DNA of 64,000 nt, taken from Stomorhina lunata (Eukaryota > Arthropoda > Insecta > Diptera > Rhiniidae). The stretch covers positions 87,007,268 to 87,071,267 of the forward strand of contig OW121743.1 of NCBI GenBank assembly GCA_933228675.1. The letters run 5' to 3'. The notes beneath the pieces were generated by a model. That model was not told the origin of the DNA. It saw only the letters and a list, made by a program, of their open reading frames with translations, and made no database searches. Both the position numbers and the translations under genes were made by a program. Of this stretch, positions 12,255 through 26,279 are shown one piece after another (within the stretch, counting starts at the first letter, position 1; each line of letters starts with the position of its first letter).

Positions 12255-13772
12255 TTTAAAAAATTTCCTATAACTACAGAAAATTTTTGAAAAATTTCCT
12301 ATAAAAATAGACAATTTTTGAAAATTTTCCTGAAAAAATAAAAAATTTTTGAAAAATGTCCTAGAAAAATAGAAAATTTTTGAAAAATTTCCTATAAAAA
12401 TAAAAAATTTTTGAAAAATTTCCTATAAAAATAGAAAATTTTTTAAAAATTTCCTGGAAAAATAAAAAAATTTTGAAAAATTTCTTAGAAAAATAGAAAA
12501 TTTTGAAAAATTTCCATAAAAATAGATAATTTTTGAAAAATTTGCTATGAAAATAGAAAATTTTTGAAAAATTTGCTATGAAAATAGAAAATTTTTGAAA
12601 AAATTCCTACAATACTAGATAATTTTTGAACAATTTCCTATAAAAATAGAAAACTTTTCTATAAAAATAGAAAATTTTTGAAAAATTTCATATTAAAATA
12701 GAACATTTTTGATAATTTTCCTATAACAATAGAAAATTTTAAAAAAATTTCCTATCAAAATAGAAAATTTTTGAAGGAAAACAAAAACAAAATTTTTAAA
12801 AATTTCCTATAAAAATAAAGAACTTTCGAAATTTCCTATAAAAATAGAAAATTTTTGAAAAAATTTTATAAAAATAGAAATGTTTAAAAAAATTTCTATA
12901 AAAATAGAAAATTTTTAAAAAGTTCCTATAAAAAAAATTGTAGATTTTCCATAAAAATAATCTATTTTAAATCCTATAAAAATGGTAAATTTTTGAAAAA
13001 TTTTCTATAAAAATAAAAAATTTAAAAATAAATTTCAATAAAAATAGACATTTTTTAAAAAAATTCTATCAAAATAGAAAATGTTTAAAAAAAATTTTTA
13101 TAAAAATAGAAAATGTTTGAATAATTTTTGGAATAGACAATTTTATGAAATTTCAAAAAAAATTGTAAATTTTCTATACAAATAATAAATTTTAAAAAAT
13201 TTCCTAAATAGAAAATTTTTGAAAAATTTCCTAACAAAAATAGAAAATTTTTGAAAAATTTTCTAACAAAAAAAAAAGAAAAATTTTGAAAAATTTTCAT
13301 ATAGAAATTAAAAATTTTTGAACAATTTTCAATAAAAATAGGCAATTTTTGAAAAATTTCCTATAAAAATAGAAATTTTTTTAAAAATTTTCTATAAAAA
13401 TAGAAAATTGTTAAAAAATTTTCTTTAAAATAGAAAATTTTTTAAAAATTTCCTACAAATTTTCTATGAAAATAGAAAACTTTTGAAAAATTTCCTATAA
13501 AAATAGAAAATTTTTGAAAAATTTCATATAAAAATAGAAAATTTTTGATCAATTTTCTATAAAAATAGAAAAATTTTGTATAAAAACATAAAATTTTTGA
13601 AAAATTTCATATAAAAAACGAAAATTGTTGAAAAATTTTCTATAAAAATAGAAAATTTTTCATATAAAAATAAAAAATTTTTGAAAAATTTACTAAAAAA
13701 AAATAAAAATTATAAAAATTTTCTGCAAAAAATAAAAAAAAAATAAACAAATTTCCTATAATTATAAAAAAT
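12255..13772. repeat. 31-bp minisatellite, strongly diverged
   Basis: Units of the form TTTCCTATAAAAATAG + AAAATTTTTGAAAAA are still recognisable but carry many substitutions and length changes. This makes it the most decayed of the plus-oriented arrays of this type. Confidence 0.9.
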
Positions 13773-14711
13773 TACAATCAATGTAAATGTTTAATACGTT
13801 TAATAAAAAATAAAGGAAATATGTATAAATAAAACATTTTATACCATCTAAAAGTATGCAACAGGATTATCTTGAACTTTCTTAGAATTCAATTAGTTGT
13901 AAATGCCTTAAATCAATAAATAAAAATTATTGAAATACCAAATGTAGCCGTTTGGCTCCCCTATTTTCACAAAATATAAATACAAACATTTAAATATAAC
14001 AACATACTTCTTCCATCTCTTAAAAAACAATGTTTTTAAATACAAAGTAAGCATTCAACGTTTATTTCAACTTATTTTAAATGTGAATGTGTATTTTCTT
14101 AGATTTTTTCGCACTAAAAATACGAGATAAGAAAAATAAAAACCGCGCAATACCCCCTCATGAGTATGTATTGCTTTAATAGTACTTATTTATATGCAAA
14201 GTATACTTTTTGGCGAATGCAAAAAAAACTTTGCGAAGGTTGAAAAAATAACAACCGACTTCAGCCGGAATATTGTGATAAACAACAACTGATTTAATGT
14301 TAACATCAACAATAACAAAGAAGTGCTACTACTACTACACTTTCTGGCTTTAAAAAAACACATTCAAACCACCAAAAGTTTTTACTGCTTACTCCTAAAT
14401 ATGTGCTATAAGCAAGAGAACATGTAAATAGTTAGTAGTGCTTTAAAAACTGATTTTCAAACTATTTTCAAATTCGTGGCAGAAGAAATTTAGAATATAA
14501 AAGATAATCCTAACAACTAACTGTGTATATTATTTGCATTTGGAAATGGTGTTCAAGTACTTTCTCCAGTTGTTGTACAATGTATTTATAATGTTGGCAA
14601 TCTGTTTTATTTCTCCAGGGCTGATTAATGCCTTTAAGAAAACGTGAGAGATAAAATAGTTTTGCTTTAATGTACGATACCCTACTTAATGCTTAAACCG
14701 ACAATAATATT
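13773..14711. other. AT-rich intergenic stretch, nothing recognised
   Basis: No gene or repeat is supported. Confidence 0.4.
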
Positions 14712-17700
14712 TAGGAAAAATTTTCTATAAAAATATAACATTTTTAAAAATTTCCTATAAAAAAAGAAAAGTTTTGAAAAATTTCCTATAAAATTAGAAA
14801 ATTTTTTGAATAACTTCCTATAAAAATAAAAAATTTTTGAAAAATTTCCTGTAAAAATAGAAATTTTTTCAAAATTTTCCTATAAAAATAGAAAATTTTT
14901 GAAAAATTTCCTATAAAAATAGAAAATTTAAAAAAAATTTCCTATAAAAATAGTAAATTTTTGAAAAATTTCCTATAAAAATAGAAAATTTTTGACAAAT
15001 TTCGTATAAAAATAGAAAATTTTTGAAAAATTTCCTATAAAAATTGAAAATTTTTGAAAAATTTCCTATAAAAATAGAAAATTTTTGAAAAATTTCCTTT
15101 AAAAATAGAAAATTTTTGAAAATTTTTCTATAAAAATAGAAAATTTTTGAAAATTTTCCTATAAAAATAGAAAATTTTTGAAAAATTTCCTATAAAAATA
15201 TTAAATTTTTGAAAAATTTCCTATAGAAAAAGTAAATTTTTGAAAATTTTCCAATAAAAATAGTATATTTTTGAAAAATTTCCTATAAAGATAGTAAGTT
15301 TTTGAAAAATTTCCTATAAAAATAGTAAATTTTTTAAAAATTTCCTATAAAAATAGTAAATTTTTGCAAAATTTCCTATAAAAATAGTAAATTTTTGAAA
15401 AATTTCCTATAAAAATAGAAAATTTTTGACAAATTTCGTATAAAAATAGAAAATTTTTGAAAAATTTTCTATAAAAATTGAAAATTTTTGAAAAATTTCC
15501 TATAAAAATTGAAAATTTTTGAAAAATTTCCTATAAAAATAGAAAATTTTTGAAAAATTTCCTTTAAAAATAGAAAATTTTTGAAAAATTTCCTATAAAA
15601 ATAGTAAGTTTTTGAAAAATTTCCTATAAAAATAGTAAATTTTTGAAAAATTTCCTATAAAAATAGTAAATTTTTGAAAAATTTCCTATAAAAATAGTAA
15701 ATTTTTGAAAAATTTCCTATAAAAATAGTAAATTTTTGAAAAATTTCCTATAAAAATAGTAAATTTTTTAAAAATTTCCTATAAAAATAGTAAATTTTTT
15801 AAAAATTTCCTATAAAAATAGTAAATTTTTGAAAAATTTACTATAAATATAGAAAAATTTACAAAAATTTACTATAAAAATAGTCAATTTTTGAAAAATT
15901 TCCTATAAAAATAGTATATTTTTGAAAAATTTCCTATAAAAATAGTAAGTCTTTAAAAAATTTCCTATAAAAAAATAAATTTTTAAAAAATTCCTTATAA
16001 AAAAAAGTAAATTTTTGAAAAATTTCCTATAAAAATAGTAAATTTTTGGAAACTTTCCTATAAAAGTAGTAAATTTTTTAAAATTATCCTATAAAAATAA
16101 TAAATTTTTGAAAAATATTCTATAAAAATAGTAAATTTTTAAAAATTTCCTCTAAAAATAGTAAATTATTGAAAAATTTCCTATAAAAAAAGTAAATTTT
16201 TGAAAAATTTCCTATAAAAATAGTATATTTTTGAAAAATTCCTATAAAAATAGTAAATTTTTGAAAAATTTCCTGTAAAAATGTAAATTTTTGAAAAATT
16301 TTCTATAAAAATAATAAATTTTTGAAAAATTTCCTATAAAAATAGTATAAAAGTATTTTTGAAAAATTTGCTATAAAAATAGTAAGTCTTTAAAAAATTT
16401 CCTATAAAAAAATAAATTTTAAAAAAAATCCTTATAAAAAAAAGTAAATTTTTGAAAAATTTCCTATAAAAATAGTAAATTTTTGGAATTTTCCTATAAA
16501 AGTAGTAAATTTTTTAAAATTATCCTATAAAAATAATAAATTTTTGAAAAATATTCTATAAAAATAGTAAATTTTTAAAAATTTCCTCTAAAAATAGTAA
16601 ATTATTGAAAAATTTCCTATAAAAAAAGTAAATTTTTGAAAAATTTCCTATAAAAATAGTATATTTTTGAAAAATTCCTATAAAAATAGTAAATTTTTGA
16701 AAAATTTCCTGTAAAAATGTAAATTTTTGAAAAATTTTCTATAAAAATAATAAATTTTTGAAAAATTTCCTATAAAAATAGTAAATTATTGAAAAATTTC
16801 CTATAAAAATAGAAAATTTTTGAAAAATTTCCTATAAAAATAGTATATTTTTGAAAAATTTCTATAAAAATAGTAAATTTTTAAAAATTTCCTCTAAAAA
16901 TAGTAAATTATTGAAAAATTTCCTATAAAAAAAGTAAATTTTTGAAAAATTTCCTATAAAAATAGTATATTTTTGAAAAATTCCTATAAAAATAGTAAAT
17001 TTTTGAAAAATTTCCTGTAAAAATGTAAATTTTTGAAAAATTTCCTATAAAAATAGTAAATTTTTGGAATTTTCCTATAAAAGTAGTAAATTTTTTAAAA
17101 TTATCCTATAAAAATAATAAATTTTTGAAAAATATTCTATAAAAATAGTAAATTTTTAAAAATTTCCTCTAAAAATAGTAAATTATTGAAAAATTTCCTA
17201 TAAAAAAAGTAAATTTTTGAAAAATTTCCTATAAAAATAGTATATTTTTGAAAAATTCCTATAAAAATAGTAAATTTTTGAAAAATTTCCTGTAAAAATG
17301 TAAATTTTTGAAAAATTTTCTATAAAAATAATAAATTTTTGAAAAATTTCCTATAAAAATAGTAAATTATTGAAAAATTTCCTATAAAAATAGTAAATTT
17401 TTGGAAATTTCCTATAAAAGTAGTAAATTTTTTAAAATTATCCTATAAAAATAATAAATTTTGGAAAAATATTCTATAAAAATAGTAAATTTTTAAAAAT
17501 TTCCTATAAAAATAGTAAATTATTGAAAAATTTCCTATAAAAATAGTAAAATTTTGAAAAATTTCTTATAAAAATAATATATTTTTGAAAAATTCCTATA
17601 AAAATAGTAAATTTTTGAAAAATTTCCTGTAAAAAAAGTAAATTTTTGAAAAATGTTCCTATAAAAATAGTAAATTTTTGAAAAATTTCCTATAAAAATA

Positions 17701-18120
17701 ATAAGTTTTTTAAAAAATTTCCTATAAATATAGTAAATTTTTGAAAAGTTTTCTATAAAAATAGTAAATTTTTGAAAATTTTTCTATAAAAATAGTAAAT
17801 TTTTGAAAAATTTCCTATAAAAATAGTAAATTTTTGAAAAATATAATATAAAAATAGTAAATTTTTGATAAATTTCCTATAAAAATAGTAAATTTTTGAA
17901 AAATTTCCTATAAAAATAGTAAATTTTTGAAAAATTTCCTATAAAAATAGTAAATTTTTGAAAAATTTCCTATAAAAATAGTAAATTTTTTAAAAATTTT
18001 CTATTTTGATAAGAAATTTTTCCTGTAAATTAGAAAATTTTTGAAAAATTTCCTGTAAAAATACAAAAATTTTGAAAAAAAAATTGTTTGAATAAAAATT
18101 TTTAAAAATTTAAAAAAATG
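14712..18120. repeat. 31-bp minisatellite with higher-order duplications (3.4 kb)
   Basis: This is the longest array. Its unit TTTCCTATAAAAATAG + TAAATTTTTGAAAAA differs from its neighbours by a G-to-T change after ATA. From about 15940 to 17600, blocks of 8-14 diverged units are themselves duplicated: the marker AGTAAGTCTTTAAAA occurs at 15944 and 16381, and TTTTGGAA-TTTCC at about 16481, 17062 and 17399. Confidence 0.93.
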
Positions 18121-18989
18121 TTTGACCATTTCTTGAGCTGCCCTTATGACTGCTGGTGCTGATTCATAACCCATTTTATGTAAATTGTGTTTTATACTTA
18201 GTTATTGTATCATTCATCCTCATACTACAAGCACTTCCTCACCGGTTTAAAAAAATTCAAACTTTTCCTACATAAACTTACTGGATTTTTTATTCATTTT
18301 ACTACATTTCACTTCATTTTTCGATGGGTACTATTTATATTTCGGGAACTGGAAACAGAAATGTCCACAGCTTTAACTGTCAATACTATAGCAAAGCTTT
18401 AAATTTGTTTGTGTTTAATTTCACAAAAAATATAAACTTCACATACCAAACTCCTAAGAATTCCCCAAAGGTAGTCCAAAATGGGGTTTTCTGACACAAA
18501 ACATGAACTGATAACACTACTCATTTCATTTTACCCCTCGTACATTGTATACAATCGTTTGTATTGTAAACTTGCAACATTTTGTTTAATGTTTTTTCTG
18601 TTCTTTAGTTTCGCGTTGGCCATAAACAACATAAGAATTTTGTAGTCAAATTTGAACGAGCAAATAATAAATTTTGACCAGTTAAAAAAGTCAAGAAGTA
18701 GAGACGGAAATGTTATAAGAAAATATTTATGAAAAAGATACTCATCATAATCTTTTTTAAGTTTATGATAAATTTGTTTGTATTTTTTGCCATAAATTAT
18801 GAGTGGGAAATGTTAAGGAAAAATGGTTGGTTTGAAATGAAAGGGGTTTATGGTTAGAATTTTAAAGGATGTAGTTTTTGAGTTATTTCAAGATTAAGGA
18901 TGAAGTAATAATAATTTAAAAATGTGGAATTTTTTTTATGAAAAATTAAGTGAAGTTTATTCTTATAAAATGTAAAATATGGAATAAAT
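18121..18989. other. AT-rich intergenic stretch, nothing recognised
   Basis: A 65-codon frame near 18205-18402 shows no recognisable protein. Confidence 0.4.
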
Positions 18990-20305
18990 TATAAAAATAG
19001 AAAGTTTTAAAAAAGTTCCTATAAAAATAGAAAATTTTTGAAAAATTTCCTATAAGAATAGAAAATTTCTGAAAAATTTCCTATAAAAATAGAAAATTTT
19101 TGAAAAATTTCTTATAAAAATAGAAAATTTTTGAAAAATTTCTTATAAAAATAGAAAATTTTTGAAAAATTTCCTATAAAAATAGAAAAATTTTTGAAAA
19201 ATTTCCTATAAAAATAGAAAATTTTTGAAAAATTTCCTATAAATATAGAAAATTTTTTAAAAATTTCCTATAAAAATAGAAAAATTTTTTAAAAATTTCC
19301 TATAAAAATAGAACATTTTTGAAAAATTTCCCAGCAGATTAAAAAATTTTTGAAAATTTTGCAATAAAAATTGAAAAATTTTGAAAAATTTCCTATAAAA
19401 ATAGAAAATTTTTGAAAAATTCGTATCAAATAGACAATTTTTGAAAAATTTTCTATAAAAATACAAAATTTTTTAAAAATTTCCTATAAAAATAGAAAAT
19501 TTTTAAAAAATTTCTTTCAAAAATAGAAAACTTATGAAAAATTTCCCATTAAAATAGAAAATTTTTGAAAAATTTCCTATAAAATAGAAAATTTTTGAAA
19601 TATTTCCTATAAAAATAGAAAATTTTTGAAAAATTTCCTATAAAAATAGAAAATTTTTAAAAAATTTCTTATAAAAATAGAAAATTTTTGAAAAATTTCT
19701 TTTAAAAATAGAAAATATTTGAAAAATTTCTTATAAAAATAGAAAATTTTTGAAAAATTTCCTATAAAAATAGAAAAATTTCCTATAAAAATAGAAAATT
19801 TTTTAAAAATTTCCTATAAATATAGAAAATTTTTTAAAAATTTCCTATAAAAATAGAAAATTTTTGAAAAATTTCCTAGCAAATTAAAAAATAAAATTGA
19901 AAAATTTCTTATAAAAATAGAAAATTTTTGAAAAATTTCCTATAAAAATAGAAAATTTTTGAAAAATTTCTACAAAAATAGAAAATTTTTGAAAAATTTC
20001 TACAAAAATAGAAACTGTTTGAAAAATGTCCTATAAGAATAGAAAATTTTTGAAAAATTTCCTTTGAAATAGAAAATTTTTGAAAAATTTTCTATAAAAG
20101 TAGAAAATTTTTTAAAAATTTCCTATAAAAATAGAAAGTTTCTGAAAAATTTCCTATAAAAATAGAAAATTTCTGAAAAACTTTCTATAAAAATAGAAAA
20201 TTTTGAAAAATTTTCTATAAAAATAGAAAATTTCTGAAAAATTTCCTATAAAAATAGAAAATTTTTGAAAAACTTCTTTTAAAACTAGAAAATTTTTGAA
20301 AAATT
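18990..20305. repeat. 31-bp minisatellite (TTTCCTATAAAAATAG type)
   Basis: Moderately diverged copies in the same orientation as 12255-18120. The array stops sharply at 20305. Confidence 0.93.
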
Positions 20306-21394
20306 AGGCCCCAAAATAAGGCACGTCAGGCTCATAAATCACTTAAAATCATAAATAATTATTTAATATGACAATTATAATTGTCATTTTCCAACCAGGT
20401 AATTTATTTTAATTCAAGTTTTGTTAAAATAAAATTTCTTCAGACTACAAATAACGGATTGTTATTTTCAAAATAAACTTTATTTGAAACATAATTATCT
20501 GAGTTAAATCTAACACCAACACGAAATAATGTTTATTATTTTAACTAAACTTTTTTAAAACTTTATTTAACAAAAGCAACATTAAAAAACATTAATGTTT
20601 ATGTTCTCAAATATTTCCTTTTGACATTTGATGGAAAACTTTTTCAAACTAAATACAAACACTCTTACATATAATACAAATATTAAACAATTGAAAATGT
20701 CTTACGAAATTAATTTTTAAAGCACATTTATTATTTCCGTCCTTTTCTTTTTTTTTTTTTTGGGGAAAAGACATCATCATCATCGCCTTGTCGATTTTTC
20801 CTTGAGTCTTTCAGTGGAAGAAAGATCTGTAGCATCTAATTGGGTGTAATTGAATAAAATGCTAATTTTCTTTTACGAAATTATGTTAAAACAAAAATAA
20901 GCGCAAACAAAAACAGAAAATAAGTCAAATAATAACAACAACAACAAGAACAACAACAATATTGACTACAACAAAATTGAAAGTCATTTAAATTCCATTA
21001 TCGTTATTTCCTTAGTAAAATGCTCCTTTTTTTTGTTTATAAAAAATAGCGTAATCGGTCAAAAACAAAAAAGGAAAAAATCTCAGAACACAAGAATGGG
21101 AAATATAAAAAGTTAAAATTATATTAACAAAGTGGCTGAAATGGGGAAATTAAGAGGAGAAACTAAAAGAACAATAATGGCCAAATATTCATTATCAAAA
21201 AGCGATTTTTGGTGTTATAAGAAAAAAAAGTACAATAAAGACACTGATAAAATGGCTAAAGTTTAAGCAATAAAATTATTCAAAAGGAATTTGTAAAACT
21301 TAGTTGGAGACATTTTTAAAGATATAGTGAAAACTAAATCAAGTTTAGTTCACAAAAATCACTTTTTTTTAATTTTGATTTGATCATCGCTATA
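20306..21394. other. AT-rich intergenic stretch with an AAC microsatellite
   Basis: A run of AAC triplets lies at about 20933-20970. Nothing else is recognised. Confidence 0.5.
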
Positions 21395-22114
21395 CAGAGT
21401 TGCCGTTTTATATTCTTTTAACTAAAACTGATATTTTTTCAATGCGTAGTTCTGATGTTTTAAAAAGAAAAAGTTTTCAGCTACATCTTTTATAAATATT
21501 TTTATCGAAAATTTTTCTATAGCAAAATATTTCTATCGAAAATTTTTCTATAGAAAAATATTTTTCATATTTTCAAAAGAAAAATATTTTTATAGAAAAT
21601 TTTTCTATTGCAAAATATTTCTATAGAAAAATTTTTTTATAGAAAATTTTTCGATACAAAAAAAAAATTTTATCGAAAATTTTTCTATAGAAAAAAATTT
21701 CTATCGAAAATTTTTCTATAGAAAAAAATTTTTGTCGAAAATTTGTCTATAGAAAATATTTCTCTCGAAAATTTTTTTATAAAAAAAATTGTTATCTAAA
21801 ATTTTTCTATGGAAAAATATTTTTCTCGAAAAATTTTCTATAGAAAAATATTTTTCTCGAAAATTTTTCTGAAGACAAATATTTTTCTCAAAAATTTTTC
21901 TGAAGAAAAATATTTTTATCGATAATTTTCCTAAAGAAAAATTATTTTATTGAAAATTTTTCTATAGAAAAATATTTTTATCGAAAATTTTTTAATAGAA
22001 AAATATTTTTCTCGAAAAATTTTTCTATAAAAAATATATTTTTCTCGAAAAATTTTTGTCAAAAATTTTTCTATAAAAAAAATATTTAAATCAAAAATTT
22101 TTGTCAAAAATATA

Positions 22115-22161
<47 letters not shown>

Positions 22162-23783
22162 TAATAATTTTTATGTAAAGGAAAAAATGTTTATCTAAAA
22201 TTTTTCTGAAGACAAATATTTTTAAAATATTTTTCTTTTTCTATAGAAACATTTTTCTCCAGAAATTTTCCATAGAAAAAAATTTTTCTCCAAAAATTTT
22301 CTATAGCAACAAATTTTTCTCGAAAAATTTTCTATAGAAAAATATTTTTGTCGAAAATTTTTCTATACAAAAATATTTTTCTCGAAAAATTTTCTATAGA
22401 AAAAAATTTTTCTCGAAAAATTTTCTAAAAATAAAAATAATTCTCGAAAAATTTTCTATAGAAAAAAATTTTTCTCGAAAAATGTTCTATGGAAAAATAT
22501 TTTTGTCGAAAATTTTTCTATAGAAAAATATTTTTGTCGAAAATTTTTCTATAGAAAAATATTTTTCTCGAAAAATTTTCTATAGAAAAAAAATTTTTCT
22601 TGAAAAATTTTCTATAGAAAAAAATTTTTCTCGAAAAATTTTCTGTAGAAAAATATTTTTCTCGAACATTTTTCTATAAAATATATTTTTATTGACAATT
22701 TTTCAATTATCGAAAATTTTTTATAGAAAAATATTAAATACATTTTTCTATAGAAAAATATTTGTATCAAAAATTTTCCTATGGAAAAATTTTGTTATCA
22801 AAAAAAATTTTATGGAAAAATATTTTTTATCAAGAATTTGTATAGAATAATAATTTTATCGAAAATTTTTTTATAGAAAAAATTTTTATTGATAATTTTT
22901 CTATCGAAAATTTTTCTAAAGAAAAATACTTTTATGGAAAATTTTGCCAAATAATTTTATCGAACATTTTTCTATAGAAAAAAAATTTTATCGTACAAAT
23001 TATTTTTTTCTAAAATTTTTCTATAGAGAAATATTTGTGTCGAAAATTTGTCTATAAAATATAATTTTATCGAAAATTTTTCTATAGAAAAATATTTCTG
23101 TCGAAAATTTTTCTATAGAAAAATATATTTATCTAAAATTTTTCATAGAAAAATGTTAAATAATTTTTTCTATAGAAAAACATTTTTATCAAAAATTTTT
23201 TTATTAAAATTTTTTTTATGGAAAAATATTTTTATCGATAATTTGATAGAAAAATAATTTTATCGAAAATTTTTCTATAGAAAAATATTTCTATCGAAAA
23301 TTTTTCTATAGAAAAATATTTCTGTCGAAAATTTTTTTATAGAAAAATATTTTTATCGAAAATTTTTCTAAAAAAAAATATTTTTATCGAAAATTTTTCT
23401 AAAGAAAAATATTTTTATCGAAAATTTTTCTAAAGAAAAATATTTTTATCGAAAATTTTTCTAAAGAAAAATATTTTTATCGAAAATTTTTCTAAAGAAA
23501 AATATTTTTATCGAAAATTTTTCTAAAGAAAAATATTTTTATCGAAAAATTTTCTAAAGAAAAATATTTTTATCGAAAATTTTTCTAAAGAAAAATATTT
23601 TTGTCGAAAATTTTTCTATAGAAAAATATTTTTGTCGAAAATTTTTCTATAGAAAAATATTTTTGTCGAAAATTTTTCTATAGAAAAATATTTTTGTCGA
23701 AAATTTTTCTATAGAAAAATATTTTTGTCGAAAATTTTTCTATAGAAAAATATTTTCTTCGAAATTTTTTAGAAAATATAACA
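21395..23783. repeat. 31-bp minisatellite with leader and trailer
   Basis: A leader of about 90 bp (AGAGTTGCCGTTTT ... AGTTCTGATGTTTTAAAA) precedes units of ATTTTTCTATAG + AAAAATATTTTTATCGAAA. The left two thirds is diverged and the right third (23280-23750) nearly uniform, with two sub-blocks (CTAAAG and CTATAG variants). It ends TTTAGAAAATATAACAA. The same leader precedes the arrays at 25360 and 33155. A TA microsatellite lies at about 22117-22165. Confidence 0.9.
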
Positions 23784-25299
23784 ATGATCACATAAACTTA
23801 AAGGAAAGGTTGGTCCCACCAACATTTTTTGGTTGTATTAAAAAACTATTTATTTATTACAATTATGAGTAATTGTAATAAATTTTTATATGATATTTTT
23901 TAAGTTTACAAGTTAAAAAAATCACCTCCGAATCATGGATTTTTAATGCTTCAATGAGATGTGTGTGATTTGATAATAAATTGCCATATTTCTACTAATA
24001 TAAGTATCAATTAACATTTAACTAACCTATTATCATCCGATCTGGCTGTCATAGACATTTACTAACTTAAGAGCTTTTTGGTAGTAGTGGTAGTAGTAGT
24101 AGCAAAACAATGAACTTCAAAGTTTAAGTGATTCTGATCGCCATACTGACACGGATTTAATCATAAAAGCGTTTCGTTAAATGTCGACAGAGATTCTTTG
24201 GAATCACTATATGAATGAATGTTCTTATAGGCAAAGTTGTTTATTTTTTTTCGGACAAACAAAAATAAATGATTACAGTAGTTATGTATTTATGTAAGTA
24301 TGTAAACTTTAATACAAAAGTAACAGATGATAAAGAGATGAAGTGAAAAGTTGATGGATAGACAGAAAGACGGACGGATGCTGGTGATACTGATGATGGA
24401 ATGATGAAGTTAAAGAAAAAGAGGATTGCAATATTAAAAACAAAAAAAGATAATGAACAAATTCATTTGTTTGAAGTTTTTGCATGATGGACTGAATAAA
24501 AATAAGATAAATTAATAAAACATCTTACATACATTTTGTTTAATAATTCAATTTAATGTGCAAAATATAGTATTAAAAAATTAATCAAATACAGCTGACA
24601 GCTGAGGGTAAGGGGAAAAAGCAAACAATTGTACTAGATAAAATATTACAAACTGAGATACGATTTGAAATTAATTACAAAGGAGCTATAAAATATGGAA
24701 ATTTTGGATACTTAAGCCGGACTAATGATATTTTCTAAATATAATTTGAATGTACCTTTAGTTATTTTCCACTGTATATAATTCAATTACCATTAGCGAA
24801 ACAATGTTGGATGAATTTAAATGAAAAGAAGGATCAAATTAAAGGAAAACAACAGCAAATAACGAAAAACTCATTAATATTTTTTACATTGAATTACAAC
24901 TATTTAAAAAGCTAAAGATTAACACACTTTTATAAGGAAGTTTTTTAAATATAAAAATTTTTTAATATTCTGATTTAATTCATTACTTAAGGGCTAAAAA
25001 AGAGAAAAGTTTTTAATATTTTTTGAATTGAAAAAAAGTATTTTAATTACATTTTTTTAATGAAAAGATACGGATATAAATTATACAATCAGTTTAGGGC
25101 AAATTTTTAGCTTGACAATAAAAAAAATTACTACATTTTTTTATGTACAAAATCACCCGAAATTTTAATTTTTTTTAAAGATTGTATTTAGTTTTCTATA
25201 TACTATCGTGTCCAGTTAGTTTTTAAATTAAAGAAAAATACACCAATTTATTTTGAAATTGACCTTAAGTCGTGCTAGCACAAGTACCAAAATAGATAT
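23784..25299. other. AT-rich intergenic stretch with short repeats
   Basis: At 23830-23895 there is a hairpin (TTACAATTATGAGTAATTGTAA) similar to one beside the ribozyme repeat at 27340. A GTA-rich tract is at 24079-24105. No gene is seen. Confidence 0.4.
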
Positions 25300-26245
25300 C
25301 TTTTCAATGTTAAGTTTTGATGTTTTAAAAAGAAAAATTTTCTACTCCAGTTTTATAAATATTTTAGTCAAAAATTTTATTAGCCAAAATTTTTCTATAG
25401 AAAATTTTTGTATCAAAAATGAAAAATTTTTTATCAATAATTTTTTATAGAAAATTTTTTAATAAAAATTTTTTTTCCAAAATTTTTCTAAAAAAAACTT
25501 TTTTATCCAAAATTTGAAAATTTTTTTATCCAAAATTTTTCTATAAAAAATTTTTTATCAAAACTTTTTCTATAGAAAATATTTTTTTCAAAAATTTTTC
25601 TATAGAAAATTTTTTTATCAACAATCTTTCTATAGAAAAATTTTTTATCAATAATTATTTATAGAAAATTTTTCTATAGAAATTTTTTTATACAAAATTT
25701 TTCTATAAAAATTTTTTTTAACCAAAATTTTTCTGTAAAATACTTTTTTATCTAAAATTTTTCAGAAGAAAATTTGTTTATCAAAAATTTTTTTATAGAA
25801 AATTTTTTTCTAGAAAATATTTTTATCAAAAATTTTTCTATAGAAAAATTGTTTATCAATAACTTTTTATTGAAAATTGTTCTATAAAAATTTTGTATCC
25901 AAAATTTTTCTATAGAAAATTTGTTTATCCAAAATTTTTCTATAGAAAATTTTTTTATTTCTTTCTATAGAAAAATTTTTTATCAATAATTATTTATAGA
26001 AAATTTTTCTATAGAAATTTTTTTATCCAAAATTTTTCTATAAAAATTTTTTTTAACCAAAATTTTTCTGTAAAAAATTTTTTTATCTAAAATTTTTCGG
26101 AAGAAAATTTGTTTATCAAAAATTTTTTATAGAAAATTTTTTTCTAGAAAATATTTTTATCAAAAATTTTTCTATAGAAAAATTTTTTATCAATAACTTT
26201 TTATTGAAAATTTTTCTATAAAAATTTTGTATCCAGAATTTTTTA
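25300..26245. repeat. ~30-bp minisatellite with leader, diverged
   Basis: The leader (AAGTTTTGATGTTTTAAAAA, 25300-25360) matches that of 21395. Units of TTTTTCTATAGAAAATTTTT + TATCAAAAA follow, with many indels. Part of the array (about 25640-25860) is repeated at about 25960-26200. Confidence 0.85.
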
Positions 26246-26279
26246 ATTTAAAAAGTATTGTTTGTAAATAAGTATTAAT

